Notes: a model not told the origin generated them from the letters alone. 64,000 bases of DNA from Soonwooa buanensis (GCF_900167905.1 NZ_FUYZ01000003.1:248001-312000); one strand, 5' to 3'. Positions 9,861 to 18,296 are shown, counted from the stretch's first letter. Translations and numbers: made by a program.

Positions 9861-9985
9861 GCGTAAGCGATGGTAGCGGATATCCTTTTTTTGGTGACTG
9901 AGCGAAGCCGAAGTCACCAAAAAAAGATAGTAGCGAACGTAGCGACCCGAGCGGCTGGAAAAGCTTGGCGAGGGATACGCCCAAA
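9861..9985. repeat. Intergenic hairpin-bearing element before metF
   Basis: The 271-base gap before metF holds a perfect 14-bp stem (9886-9899 with 9912-9925, sequence TTTTTTTGGTGACT and its complement) around a 12-base loop. It is flanked by short GCGATGGTAGCGGA and AGCGAACGTAGCGACCCGAGCG blocks. The wording recalls the dispersed repeats at 555, 5775, 13321 and 43457 but does not align cleanly. The first 120 bases of the gap hold degenerate AAACTTGAAA-like runs. Confidence 0.4.
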
Positions 9986-10000
9986 TAAAAAAAAAACAAA

Positions 10001-10957
10001 ATGAAAGTAACAGAACATATTGAAAAAGCAAACGGAAAAACATTGTTTTCCTTTGAGATATTGCCGCCTTTGAAAGGGCAAAACATAAAGTCGATTTTTG
10101 ATGGAATTGATCCGTTGATGGAGTTTAATCCTTCATTTATCGACGTGACTTATCACCGTGAAGAATATGAGTACATCGAGCGCCAAGACGGACTTTTGGA
10201 AAAGCGTGTGGTAAGAAAACGCCCCGGAACGGTGGGGATTTGTGCGGCAATTCAAAATAAATACAAAGTGGATGCTGTGCCACATATTTTATGTGGTGGT
10301 TTTAGTCGTGAAGACACCGAAAATTTCTTAATTGACTTGGATTTTTTGGGTATCGAAAATGTAGTGGCACTTCGTGGCGATGCCGTGAAATCAGAGATTT
10401 ATTTTAAGCCTGAGAAAAATGGTCATGCCAATGCGAGCGACTTGGTGAAGCAGATTCAAGGTTTGAATTCTGGGGATTATCTGGATGAATCTTTGGAGAA
10501 TTCTTGTCCGACCACTTTTTGCATCGGCGTCGCTGGCTATCCCGAAAAACACATGGAAGCGGCGAGTCTTTCGCAGGATTTGCAATATTTGAAAAAGAAA
10601 GTGGAAGCTGGTGCGGATTACATTGTGACGCAAATGTTTTTTGATAACGAAAAGTATTTTGAATTCGTTGATAAATGTCGTGAGGAAGGGATAAATGTTC
10701 CGATAATTCCAGGATTAAAACCTTTGGTAACGAAAAGCCAGTTGAGTATGATTCCGCACCGTTTTAAGGTGGATATTCCGAATGATTTAGTGATTGAAGT
10801 CGCGAAAAGTAAAGACAATAAAGCTGTAAAAGAAATCGGCATCGAATGGTGCATCCAACAAAGTAAGGAACTTCTGGAAAGGGGTGCTCCTGTTTTGCAC
10901 TATTACACGATGGGGAAAAGCGAGATTACGAAGAGAATCGCATCGTCTGTTTTTTAA
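10001..10957 (+). CDS. metF: Methylenetetrahydrofolate reductase
   Basis: A 318-residue FAD-dependent TIM-barrel enzyme that reduces 5,10-methylene-THF to the 5-methyl-THF used by MetH. It has the opening FSFEILPP, SFIDVTYH, the ALRGD loop (VVALRGDA), the GYPEKH motif (VAGYPEKH) and the DYIVTQMFFDNEKYF and PIIPGLKPL blocks. It is the last gene of the methionine locus and is followed after 12 bases by an intrinsic terminator. Position and direction suggest it supplies the methyl donor for the split MetH upstream. Whether the riboswitch transcript reaches this far is not certain, as the 271-base gap holds a strong hairpin. Confidence 0.95.
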   Translation: MKVTEHIEKANGKTLFSFEILPPLKGQNIKSIFDGIDPLMEFNPSFIDVTYHREEYEYIERQDGLLEKRVVRKRPGTVGICAAIQNKYKVDAVPHILCGGFSREDTENFLIDLDFLGIENVVALRGDAVKSEIYFKPEKNGHANASDLVKQIQGLNSGDYLDESLENSCPTTFCIGVAGYPEKHMEAASLSQDLQYLKKKVEAGADYIVTQMFFDNEKYFEFVDKCREEGINVPIIPGLKPLVTKSQLSMIPHRFKVDIPNDLVIEVAKSKDNKAVKEIGIEWCIQQSKELLERGAPVLHYYTMGKSEITKRIASSVF

Positions 10958-10965
10958 AAAGATAA

Positions 10966-10992
10966 AAGACCTCTGCTATGAGGTTTTTTTTT
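10966..10992 (+). terminator. Intrinsic terminator after metF
   Basis: Stem ACCTC (10969-10973) with GAGGT (10980-10984), a 6-base loop, then nine T. It ends just at the stop of the convergent T9SS gene. Confidence 0.75.
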
Positions 10993-12194
10993 TAGTTTTT
11001 GATAAAGCGTATCGTTTCAGATTTTGTATCTGATTTTAGAACAAGATAATAAATACCAGAATTAAGTTTTTGAACATCAATTCTAAATTCGATGATGTCG
11101 CCATTAGAAACTAATCCTCCTGTTTGGTCAATGACTTCAAATCGATTGTAGTCTTTTTTAGAAATAGTAATGTAATCTTTAGTTGGGTTAGGATAGATTT
11201 TAACACTATTAATATTGTTGTCCAGTGTTCCCAAATCACCTTTTTGTGCTAACCACAATACTGAATTTACTAATAAAGGACGATGGTTGCCATTGGCATC
11301 GTCTGTGTAACCATTGTATAAAGAATCGCCGGAATCACCTGTGCCATCATCAGGCACCGAACTATCTCCTAAAGCGACGATTTTCCCAGTACCATAAGTA
11401 GAAGTAAGAAGCATAACATTTGTTGTGCTAGTCTGTGATGTATTATTTGTGAAGATAAGTGGTTGCACCGATGGATTTGCGGTTTTATTAATTTGCATCG
11501 TCGAACCATTGGAAAATTGCATTGCCGTTGGTTTTCCCATTGGCCCATTTAGGATAAGTGGATTGGTGCTAGTCGCAACAAAATTTGTACTTGTTTGGCT
11601 AACGTTGGTTTTACTAAAACTGAATCCAAAAGGATTACTTACAACACCGTTGTTGGTGAAAAGATCGTTCCAGACCATTGGGGAGTCCCAACCGTCGTTG
11701 TTTCTATCACTAATGTCATGATCTGCGATAATGTATAATCCGCCACCGTTTTTTACAAAGTTTATAATGGCTTGTTTTTCAGTCATACTAAATGGCATAT
11801 TGGGCTCATCGACAATGTATACGTCATAGTTAGAAAGATCTTGAGGATTGCTAGCATCTTGGTAGGTAATTTTCGCATTGTATGGTAGACTTTCAATGGT
11901 CATGCCTTGTCGTGCCAAGTCAATTGCCCAATAGCTAAGTGCACCATTCCAGTAGGTTTCGGAGGTGGTTGCTGTAATATTGGATTGAGCTGGTGTTGGG
12001 ACGCGTTGCGGGTTAGACTGCGTGCCACCAGTTGTTACTGTGGTTCCTGTCTTTAAGTTGTGTAGATCTGCGTCAATAACCCAATCGGCATTGCCTGCCA
12101 TTTCTGCTTTTGTAGCATCAAACAATACTTTCTTTTGTGCTTGTAGATTAAGGAAAATTCCACAAACTATTAAAAGACTGAATTTAGTTTTCAT
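10992..12194 (-). CDS. Secreted protein with T9SS type A sorting domain
   Basis: A 400-residue exported protein. Residues 1-19 are a signal peptide ending near LNLQAQ. The middle (roughly 40-310) holds a flavodoxin/GATase-like region: YDVYIVDEPN, FVKNGGGLYIIADHD and GKIVALGDSS, the pattern seen in DUF4350/ThuA-like domains that bind or cleave sugars or act as structural modules. The last 75 residues are a type IX secretion sorting domain, opening with SVKIYPNPTKDYITI and ending in YYLVLKSDTKSETIRFIKN. It should cross the outer membrane through the T9SS and be anchored or released. Function is not known. It stands alone, between terminators. Confidence 0.82.
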   Translation of the reverse strand: MKTKFSLLIVCGIFLNLQAQKKVLFDATKAEMAGNADWVIDADLHNLKTGTTVTTGGTQSNPQRVPTPAQSNITATTSETYWNGALSYWAIDLARQGMTIESLPYNAKITYQDASNPQDLSNYDVYIVDEPNMPFSMTEKQAIINFVKNGGGLYIIADHDISDRNNDGWDSPMVWNDLFTNNGVVSNPFGFSFSKTNVSQTSTNFVATSTNPLILNGPMGKPTAMQFSNGSTMQINKTANPSVQPLIFTNNTSQTSTTNVMLLTSTYGTGKIVALGDSSVPDDGTGDSGDSLYNGYTDDANGNHRPLLVNSVLWLAQKGDLGTLDNNINSVKIYPNPTKDYITISKKDYNRFEVIDQTGGLVSNGDIIEFRIDVQKLNSGIYYLVLKSDTKSETIRFIKN

Positions 12195-12292
12195 TATTTC
12201 GAAATTAAGGGCTGTAAAAGTAGAAAGTTTAATGACCGCTTTATTGAGAAATAGCTTAAAATTTAATTAATATTTCATGAATGCTAAAAAAC

Positions 12293-12321
12293 AAAAAACC
12301 CAATCTTCAGATTGGGTTTTT
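12293..12321 (-). terminator. Terminator after rpmA (possibly bidirectional)
   Basis: Stem CCCAATC (12299-12305) with GATTGGG (12310-12316), loop TTCA, with an A-run on the left (U-run for the minus strand) and a T-run on the right. Confidence 0.85.
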
Positions 12322-12342
12322 ATATTGTTCAAATGCTAAAAA

Positions 12343-12600
12343 TTAAGCATTAACTTCGATAGATACGAAAGATCTATTATTTGCTTTTTTTCTAAAAACA
12401 ACTTTACCGTCAACTAGTGCGAACAAAGTGTGATCTTTACCGATACCTACGTTTTCACCTGGGTGGTGTTGCGTACCTCTTTGTCTTACAATGATGTTAC
12501 CAGCGATAGCTTCTTGACCACCGAAGATTTTAACACCTAATCTCTTAGAGTGAGATTCTCTACCGTTTTTGGAGCTACCAACCCCTTTCTTGTGTGCCAT
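12343..12600 (-). CDS. rpmA: 50S ribosomal protein L27
   Basis: An 85-residue L27 with the usual [16 protein letters not shown] opening, [16 protein letters not shown] and [18 protein letters not shown] blocks. L27 lies near the peptidyl-transferase centre of the large subunit. The N-terminus starts directly at MAHKKG, so no cleavable leader of the Firmicutes type is present. It is the second gene of an rplU-rpmA pair with a 12-base spacer and shares its promoter. Confidence 0.98.
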   Translation of the reverse strand: MAHKKGVGSSKNGRESHSKRLGVKIFGGQEAIAGNIIVRQRGTQHHPGENVGIGKDHTLFALVDGKVVFRKKANNRSFVSIEVNA

Positions 12601-12612
12601 TTCTTTGTGCTG

Positions 12613-13206
12613 TTATTTTTTAAGTTCTTTAAAATCTGCGATGTGCTTTTCGATTAACGCATCAACTTCCTCGTGAGTTAAGATTTTTTTCTCCAACTCA
12701 ACTTTCAAAGCTTTACCTAAAGTGATAAGAGTTTCTCTATTTTCTTTAGACTGAGAAAGATTGTTTTTCTTTAAGTGATAGTTCAACTCGTGATCTTCAC
12801 CAAAGTTTACAGTTTTGTTGTCAGAAAGCGCTCCTGAAGTTTCAGTTTTAGCTTCTTTCTTTACAACTTCTTTTTTAGCTGGCTTAGCGCTAGCATCAAA
12901 ACCTGTAATAGAAACAACTTGGATTTGAGTTAATTGTTGTCTATGACCGTTTTTCTTAGCATAACCTTTTCTTCTTTTCTTTTTGAAAACGATTACTTTG
13001 TCAGCCTGAACGTGGTCAAGGATTTCTACTTCTACAGCGATACCGCTTACAGCTGGGGCGCCAACAGTTACTGCTCCGTTAACAGTCATAAGAACTTTAT
13101 CAAAAGATACTTTTGATCCTTTATCTCCTGCTAGACGGTTTACAAACAACTTTTGGTCTTGCTCAACTTTATATTGAAGCCCTGCTATTTCTACAATTGC
13201 AAACAT
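12613..13206 (-). CDS. rplU: 50S ribosomal protein L21 with a C-terminal extension
   Basis: A 197-residue protein whose first ~103 residues are a normal L21 (FAIVEIAGLQYKVE, VIVFKKKRRKGYAKKNGHRQ). L21 in most bacteria stops there. Here about 90 more residues follow: a Lys/Ala/Glu-rich linker (PAKKEVVKKEAKTE) and then a predicted helical piece ending in LTHEEVDALIEKHIADFKELKK. Similar extensions are known from relatives in Bacteroidota, so this is probably lineage-specific and not a fusion error. Its role is unknown. The gene is first in the rplU-rpmA operon, with a good promoter at 13239-13269. Confidence 0.95.
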   Translation of the reverse strand: MFAIVEIAGLQYKVEQDQKLFVNRLAGDKGSKVSFDKVLMTVNGAVTVGAPAVSGIAVEVEILDHVQADKVIVFKKKRRKGYAKKNGHRQQLTQIQVVSITGFDASAKPAKKEVVKKEAKTETSGALSDNKTVNFGEDHELNYHLKKNNLSQSKENRETLITLGKALKVELEKKILTHEEVDALIEKHIADFKELKK

Positions 13207-13238
13207 TGTTTATGATTTTTATATAATTATTCGAGGTG

Positions 13239-13269
13239 CAAAAGTAGACAATTTATTTAACAAGCACAA
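13239..13269 (-). promoter_or_regulatory. Promoter of rplU-rpmA
   Basis: On the minus strand TACTTTTG (13246-13239) forms the -7 box, with TTG (13269-13267) 20 bases upstream. The start site would be near 13234, giving a leader of about 28 bases. Confidence 0.65.
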
Positions 13270-13320
13270 TATTTATTTCACTTTTTTCAAATATTTGACG
13301 CTCAGTACTTTTTATTTTTA

Positions 13321-13410
13321 TTAGGGGCAGCATTTCCGCCCTCCGTTCCCGCTATTTTTTTCCAAGCCTTAGCCAAACCAAAAAAATGAGCTCCACTCAG
13401 GTCGGGCTGC
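13321..13410 (-). repeat. Diverged copy C of the dispersed repeat
   Basis: On the minus strand it has AGCCCGACCTGAGTGGAGCTC, a T-rich run, AGCGGGAACGGAGGGCGG and GCTGCCCCTAA. These blocks parallel copies A, B and 43457-43579 in order, but the copy is shorter and more diverged. The surrounding gap 13207-13606 has no gene. Confidence 0.45.
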
Positions 13411-13432
13411 GACAGTCTCGTGGAAAAAATAC

Positions 13433-13466
13433 AAGGCTTTCAGAGTTTCAAAACTCTCGAAGCCTT
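13433..13466. other. Two-part hairpin without an upstream gene
   Basis: AGAGTTT (13442-13448) pairs perfectly with AAACTCT (13451-13457), and AAGGCT (13433-13438) pairs outside it with AGCCTT (13461-13466). It looks like a terminator stem, but no gene reads into it from either side. Confidence 0.5.
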
Positions 13467-13477
13467 ATCACCAATTA

Positions 13478-13512
13478 GAATTTCAAATTTCAAATTTCGA
13501 ATTTCGAATTTC
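13478..13512. repeat. Tandem 7-base repeat
   Basis: Five units of RAATTTC in a row (GAATTTC, AAATTTC, AAATTTC, GAATTTC, GAATTTC). Low-complexity and non-coding. Confidence 0.7.
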
Positions 13513-13606
13513 AAATAGTTGCAAAATCTCTTTCACAAAACAATTTTATATTTAATCTGATAATCTTAATTAATCTCAATAAATTTGAGCATTGAAAATT
13601 TTATCA

Positions 13607-15100
13607 ATGCTAAATTTCATCAAGAAAAATATTGCCAAAGTTTGGGCAAAAAAACATGTTGCCACAACCCAAGGTTTTAAAAATAACGCTGCAAAAGATC
13701 AAGAAGCGCTACTTTTAGATTTGGTCAAAACAGCCGAAAAAACATTATTCGGACGCGAGCATCAGTTCGAAAATATTAAGTCCATCGATGATTTTCAAAA
13801 ACTTGTTCCCATCGCAGATTACGAAGATCTGAAACCTTACATCGAAAAAGTAAAGCGTGGTCAAGCCAAAATTCTTTGGCCAGATCTTCCTGAATATTTT
13901 GCAAAAACTTCTGGCACAACGTCTGGCGCCAAATATATTCCGATTTCCAAAGAAGGAATGCCTTATCAAGTTGCTGCGGCGCAAAGTGCAATATTTCATT
14001 ACATCGCCCAAAAGGGAAATGCCGATTTCGTCAACGGAAAAATGATTTTCCTACAAGGTTCACCCGAGTTAGAAGAAGTTAATGGCGTTAAAACCGGACG
14101 TCTTTCAGGGATTGTTGCACATCATATTCCTAATTATTTACAAAAAAATCGTTTGCCAAGTTGGGAAACCAATTGCATCGAAGATTGGGAAACCAAAGTT
14201 GATAAAATTGTAGAAGAAACCGAATCTCAAAACATGACCTTAATTTCTGGGATTCCGCCTTGGTTGATTATGTATTTTGAAAAACTAACAGAAAAGCATA
14301 ATAAGAAAATTACCCAAATTTTCCCAAACCTTCAATTGATTATTACTGGCGGCGTTAACTACGAGCCTTATCGCGAAAAGATGAATGATTTGTTAGGAAA
14401 GCCAGTTGACATTGTGCAAACTTTTCCAGCTTCCGAAGGTTTTTTTGCATTTCAAGATGATTATCAAAAGGAAGGTCTTTTGCTATTGACCAATCACGGT
14501 ATTTTCTACGAATTTGTTCCTTTGGAAGAATTTGGAAAACCGGATGCACATCGTTTAACCATAAAAGATATCGAACTCAATAAAGATTATGCCATGATTT
14601 TGACGACCAATTCAGGACTTTGGGCATATTCGATTGGCGATGTTGTGAGATTTATTGACAAAAATCCGCATCGTGTTTTGGTGAGTGGAAGGACCAAACA
14701 TTTTACGTCTGCATTTGGTGAACACGTTATCGCTTTCGAAGTTGAAGAAGCGATGAAAGCAACGGTTGAGAAATTTCCTTGTCAGATTACAGAATTTCAT
14801 TTGGCGCCACAAGTTAATCCTGAAGAAGGCTTGCCTTACCACGAATGGTTTATCGAGTTTGCTAAAGAACCAAATGATTTAGAGAAATTTCGAGTAGAGT
14901 TGGATCAACAATTACGACAACGAAATACGTATTATGATGATTTAATTTCTGGAAATATTCTTCAAGTTTTAAAAATTAAAAGTTTAAAAAAGAATGCGTT
15001 CCAAGATTATGCAAAATCCGAAGGTAAGCTTGGCGGTCAGAATAAAATTCCTAGATTAGCGAATGATAGAAAAATTGCTGACTTTCTAGAAAAACTCTAA
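13607..15100 (+). CDS. GH3-family acyl-acid amido synthetase-like protein
   Basis: A 497-residue member of the GH3 (auxin-responsive) family, an adenylate-forming fold. The AMP-binding loop TSGTTSGAKYIPIS is at 101-114, ITGGVNYEPYREKM and FPASEGFFAFQ follow, and the C-terminal part has SGRTKHFTSAFGEHV. Plant GH3 enzymes join amino acids to acyl acids such as jasmonate and indole acetate; the substrates of bacterial members are mostly unknown. The ATG at 13607 is preferred over a TTG five codons earlier, because the MLNFIKKNIAKVW opening matches how relatives begin. A small lipoprotein gene follows after 4 bases, so they are probably co-transcribed. Confidence 0.85.
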   Translation: MLNFIKKNIAKVWAKKHVATTQGFKNNAAKDQEALLLDLVKTAEKTLFGREHQFENIKSIDDFQKLVPIADYEDLKPYIEKVKRGQAKILWPDLPEYFAKTSGTTSGAKYIPISKEGMPYQVAAAQSAIFHYIAQKGNADFVNGKMIFLQGSPELEEVNGVKTGRLSGIVAHHIPNYLQKNRLPSWETNCIEDWETKVDKIVEETESQNMTLISGIPPWLIMYFEKLTEKHNKKITQIFPNLQLIITGGVNYEPYREKMNDLLGKPVDIVQTFPASEGFFAFQDDYQKEGLLLLTNHGIFYEFVPLEEFGKPDAHRLTIKDIELNKDYAMILTTNSGLWAYSIGDVVRFIDKNPHRVLVSGRTKHFTSAFGEHVIAFEVEEAMKATVEKFPCQITEFHLAPQVNPEEGLPYHEWFIEFAKEPNDLEKFRVELDQQLRQRNTYYDDLISGNILQVLKIKSLKKNAFQDYAKSEGKLGGQNKIPRLANDRKIADFLEKL

Positions 15101-15104
15101 GCTT

Positions 15105-15476
15105 ATGAAAAAAATATTTCCGATTTTAGTTATGGTTTGTTTGTTGTTAAGCGCTTGTAGAACGACGAAGTATAAGCAGGAGTGGGGGAATAATTTTTTG
15201 GAAGTCAAAGCTGGATCCAAATATCATTTTAAAACTTTTTCGAATGGCGAGTTTAAAATGGCTGTGACAAGTGTTGAGAAAGACAGTATTTTCGGGATTC
15301 GCCACAAAGAAAATGTTGGAATTGCAAAAAAGGATATTAGAATTATCAAAAAAGATAGTCCTGTTGGTACAGCCGCTTTGCTGGTAGGTATTGCTGGATC
15401 GGGAACACTAATCTATTTGTTAGCAAAAGCAACAACTAATTTTGGACATGGTTTTGGACACGAATATGAAGATTAA
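15105..15476 (+). CDS. Small lipoprotein of unknown function
   Basis: A 123-residue protein with a lipoprotein signal: Lys-rich start, hydrophobic core and lipobox LLSAC at 14-18, giving Cys18 as the lipidation site. A hydrophobic Gly/Ala/Leu stretch (TAALLVGIAGSGTLIYLLAK) near residues 88-108 may be a membrane helix, and the last dozen residues are His/Gly-rich. I do not recognise the family. It follows the GH3 gene after only 4 bases, which suggests linked expression, not a shared job. Confidence 0.7.
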   Translation: MKKIFPILVMVCLLLSACRTTKYKQEWGNNFLEVKAGSKYHFKTFSNGEFKMAVTSVEKDSIFGIRHKENVGIAKKDIRIIKKDSPVGTAALLVGIAGSGTLIYLLAKATTNFGHGFGHEYED

Positions 15477-15537
15477 TTTTTTCAATTTCTTAATCTAAAT
15501 CAATTCGAGATTTAACTTAAATATTTTTCTTTGTTAA

Positions 15538-16776
15538 ATGATTTCATTTGAACCATTAAAGGTTTTAAAAAACCAAGAATACAGAAATCTTCTTTCGGGA
15601 AGATTCTTTTTGATTATAGCCTTTCGTATGTTGGCAACTTTGCTAGGTTGGTGGGTTTATCAATTGACGAAAGATCCTTTGTCTATTGGACTTATCGGGC
15701 TTTCGGAAGTTATTCCGGCGGTCGGCAGCGCATTATACGCGGGACATGTTATCGACAATAATGAAAAAAAGAAAATGCTTTTGATGTGTAATTATGCATA
15801 TGTTTTTCTGATAAGCTTTCTTTTAATTCCAGCATTTTTAGGACATCGACTACATTTTTCAGGACATGAAATCACCTATTTTATTTACGGAATTATATTT
15901 TTCACAGGGATTTGTCGCGCGTTTTTAGGACCACTTGTTCCATCGATGATTCCCAAAATCGTGAAAATGGAAAATCTTCCTTATGCAGTCACCATGAATC
16001 AGGCAACGTTTTTAACGGCTTCGGTCTCGGGACATGCTATTGGAGGATTTTTAATTGCTTTAATCACCATCAAATATACTTTGGTTGTTATAATCTGTAG
16101 TATGATTATCGCGTCGTTTTTCTTTTGGAGTTTGAACAAACAATTTCCTGTTGTTAAGCACGACGAAAAACCAGAAGTTTGGAAGAGTATCAAAGAAGGA
16201 CTTTCTTTTATTGTCCGAACTAAAGAGATTCTTGGCGCACAAATGCTCGATATGTTTGCAGTGCTGTTTGGTGGCGCAGTTGCAATGATTCCCGTTTTTG
16301 CAAGTGACATTCTCAAAGTCGGTTCCGAAGGTTTTGGATTGTTAAACGCAGCTTCTGATATCGGTTCGATGTGCATTATTATCTTTTTGTCTTTAGTTCC
16401 ATTAAAGAAAAATCAAGGCAAAATATTGTTATGCGTTGCCGCAGGATTTGGACTTTGTATCATCGGATTTGGTTTATCAAAACTCTATTGGTTAAGTTTC
16501 GGATTCTTAATGCTGAGCGGAATGCTTGATGGTATCAGCGTTGTCATCCGCGGAACCATTGTACAACTCAAAACGCCTGACGAATTGCGCGGTCGTGTGA
16601 TGAGCGTTAATTCAATTTTTATTATGTCGAGCAATGAGTTGGGACAATTCGAAAGTGGCGTTATGGCTAAGATTTTTGGTGTTGCCAGATCGGTAGTTAT
16701 CGGTGGTGCGTTGACGCTTGGTACCGCAATATTCATTGGTTCTACATCGCCAAAACTTCGAAAAATGGAATATTAG
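15538..16776 (+). CDS. MFS transporter
   Basis: A 412-residue membrane protein with about 12 hydrophobic segments. The layout follows the major facilitator superfamily in the MFS_3/enterobactin-exporter style: a first helix pair with RFFLIIAFRMLATLLGWWVYQL, LGLIGLSEVIPAVGSALYAGHVID in the second and third, and the LRGRVMSVNSIF loop between later helices. A role in efflux is likely but the substrate is unknown. Start at ATG 15538, with 61 bases after the lipoprotein gene. A REP-like double hairpin and a bidirectional terminator follow. Confidence 0.87.
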   Translation: MISFEPLKVLKNQEYRNLLSGRFFLIIAFRMLATLLGWWVYQLTKDPLSIGLIGLSEVIPAVGSALYAGHVIDNNEKKKMLLMCNYAYVFLISFLLIPAFLGHRLHFSGHEITYFIYGIIFFTGICRAFLGPLVPSMIPKIVKMENLPYAVTMNQATFLTASVSGHAIGGFLIALITIKYTLVVIICSMIIASFFFWSLNKQFPVVKHDEKPEVWKSIKEGLSFIVRTKEILGAQMLDMFAVLFGGAVAMIPVFASDILKVGSEGFGLLNAASDIGSMCIIIFLSLVPLKKNQGKILLCVAAGFGLCIIGFGLSKLYWLSFGFLMLSGMLDGISVVIRGTIVQLKTPDELRGRVMSVNSIFIMSSNELGQFESGVMAKIFGVARSVVIGGALTLGTAIFIGSTSPKLRKMEY

Positions 16777-16792
16777 TTTTTCCTCCGAGAAA

Positions 16793-16836
16793 GTTCCGAA
16801 GGAACGATTTAATTTAGCATAGGATGAAGTCCTATG
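16793..16836. repeat. REP-like double hairpin, copy 2
   Basis: Stem GTTCC-GAA-GGAAC (16793-16805), a 12-base linker, then CATAGGA-TGAAG-TCCTATG (16818-16836). Same architecture as 4507-4551, with many paired substitutions that keep the stems. Confidence 0.65.
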
Positions 16837-16871
16837 AAAACGAGGTAATGATTTAAATTAAAACATAAAAC

Positions 16872-16907
16872 AAAGGCGGACATTTCGTAGAAATGTCCGC
16901 TTTTGTT
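16872..16907. terminator. Bidirectional terminator between the MFS gene and serS
   Basis: A perfect 10-bp stem GCGGACATTT (16876-16885) with AAATGTCCGC (16891-16900), a 5-base loop, A-run left and T-run right. Confidence 0.85.
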
Positions 16908-16928
16908 TTATTTAGAAAAATTTGAAAA

Positions 16929-18197
16929 TTAGTTAATCAATTCAAATCTTGCATATTCAGCAATTTTCTTTGGAAGTTTGATGCCTTCCACAGTTTGGTT
17001 GTTTTCCAAAAGCGCTGCCATAATTCTTGGAAGAGCCATTGCAGAACCGTTTAGCGTATGTACCAATTGTGTTTTTCCATCCGCTTTATAACGACATTTA
17101 AGTCTGTTCGCTTGGAAAGTTTCAAAATTCGAAACAGAAGATACTTCTAACCATTTTTCTTGAGCTGCACTCCAAACTTCAAAATCATAAGTCATTGCTG
17201 CAGCAAAACCTGTATCGCCACCACAAAGTCTCAAAATTCTGTAAGGCAATTCAAGATCTTCAAGAATTGATTTGATGTGTTCTACCATTTCTTCAAGAAC
17301 AGCATAAGAGTTTTCTGGCTTTTCAATTCTAACGATTTCAACTTTTTCAAATTGGTGAAGACGGTTAAGACCTCTCACGTGCGCGCCATAACTTCCAGCT
17401 TCTCTTCTGTAACATTGTGAGAAAGCCGTATTTTTAATAGGAAGCTCTTTTTCATCCAAGATAACATCACGGTAGATATTTGTCACAGGAACTTCAGCTG
17501 TTGGGATAAGGTACAAATCGTCCGCACCGATATAATACATTTGACCTTCTTTATCTGGCAATTGTCCCGTTCCGTAACCAGAAGCTTCGTTAACAACATG
17601 TGGCGGATTAACTTCTAGATAACCAGCATCAGTGTTTTTGTCCAAGAAATATTGTACCAAAGCACGTTGTAGTCTCGCACCTTTTCCAAGATAAACAGGG
17701 AAGCCAGCGCCAGCGATTTTAACACCTAATTCAAAGTCGATAAGATTATATTTCTTCGCCAATTCCCAATGTGGAATCGCACCTTCTCCAAGCCCTTCAA
17801 CTGGCGTTGATTGGAAGATATTTTCGTTGTCGTCAGCAGAAATACCAGCAACAACCTTTTCGTAAGGGATGTTCGGGATTTGATACAGAATATCTAACAA
17901 AGCCTTTTCGGCATCGTTAAGTTGTTGTTGTAATTCTTTACTCGATTCTTTGTATTGCGCTGTTTGAGATTTAGCAGCTTCGGCGTCGTCTTTTCGTCCT
18001 TCTTTCATCATGATACCAATTTCTTTCGAAATTTTGTTCATTTCAGCAAGTTGGGAGTCAAGGTCGAACTGAAGTTTTTTTCTGTTGTCGTCTGCGGAAA
18101 TGGCAGCATCTACCAATTCTAGATTTTTGAAATGACGTTTCTTTAAACCTTCAATAACGCGCTCCTTTTCATCGCGTAAAAAATTAACTTGTAACAT
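16929..18197 (-). CDS. serS: Seryl-tRNA synthetase
   Basis: A 422-residue class II aminoacyl-tRNA synthetase. The first ~110 residues are the long helical arm that contacts the tRNA-Ser variable arm (heptad-rich, KSQTAQYKESSKELQQQLND). Motif 2 is seen in CYRREAGSYGAHVRGLNRLHQFEKVE, and motif 3 in TLNGSAMALPRIMAALLENNQ. Length is normal for bacterial SerRS. It charges tRNA-Ser in the cytoplasm. A -7-like TAATTTTG at 18289-18282 may be its promoter. The converging MFS gene ends on the far side of a shared terminator. Confidence 0.97.
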   Translation of the reverse strand: MLQVNFLRDEKERVIEGLKKRHFKNLELVDAAISADDNRKKLQFDLDSQLAEMNKISKEIGIMMKEGRKDDAEAAKSQTAQYKESSKELQQQLNDAEKALLDILYQIPNIPYEKVVAGISADDNENIFQSTPVEGLGEGAIPHWELAKKYNLIDFELGVKIAGAGFPVYLGKGARLQRALVQYFLDKNTDAGYLEVNPPHVVNEASGYGTGQLPDKEGQMYYIGADDLYLIPTAEVPVTNIYRDVILDEKELPIKNTAFSQCYRREAGSYGAHVRGLNRLHQFEKVEIVRIEKPENSYAVLEEMVEHIKSILEDLELPYRILRLCGGDTGFAAAMTYDFEVWSAAQEKWLEVSSVSNFETFQANRLKCRYKADGKTQLVHTLNGSAMALPRIMAALLENNQTVEGIKLPKKIAEYARFELIN

Positions 18198-18296
18198 AAT
18201 TTTGTTGTTAGTATATTGATGTTGTTGATGTTTTCTGTTTTAAAAATGATTTTAAAAAACCTAAAACATCAGTTAAGATTGCAAAATTAGTGATTT

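Noticed and set aside
13478-13512. CRISPR-like array
   Set aside because: The units are 7 bases and have no spacers; no cas gene is present.
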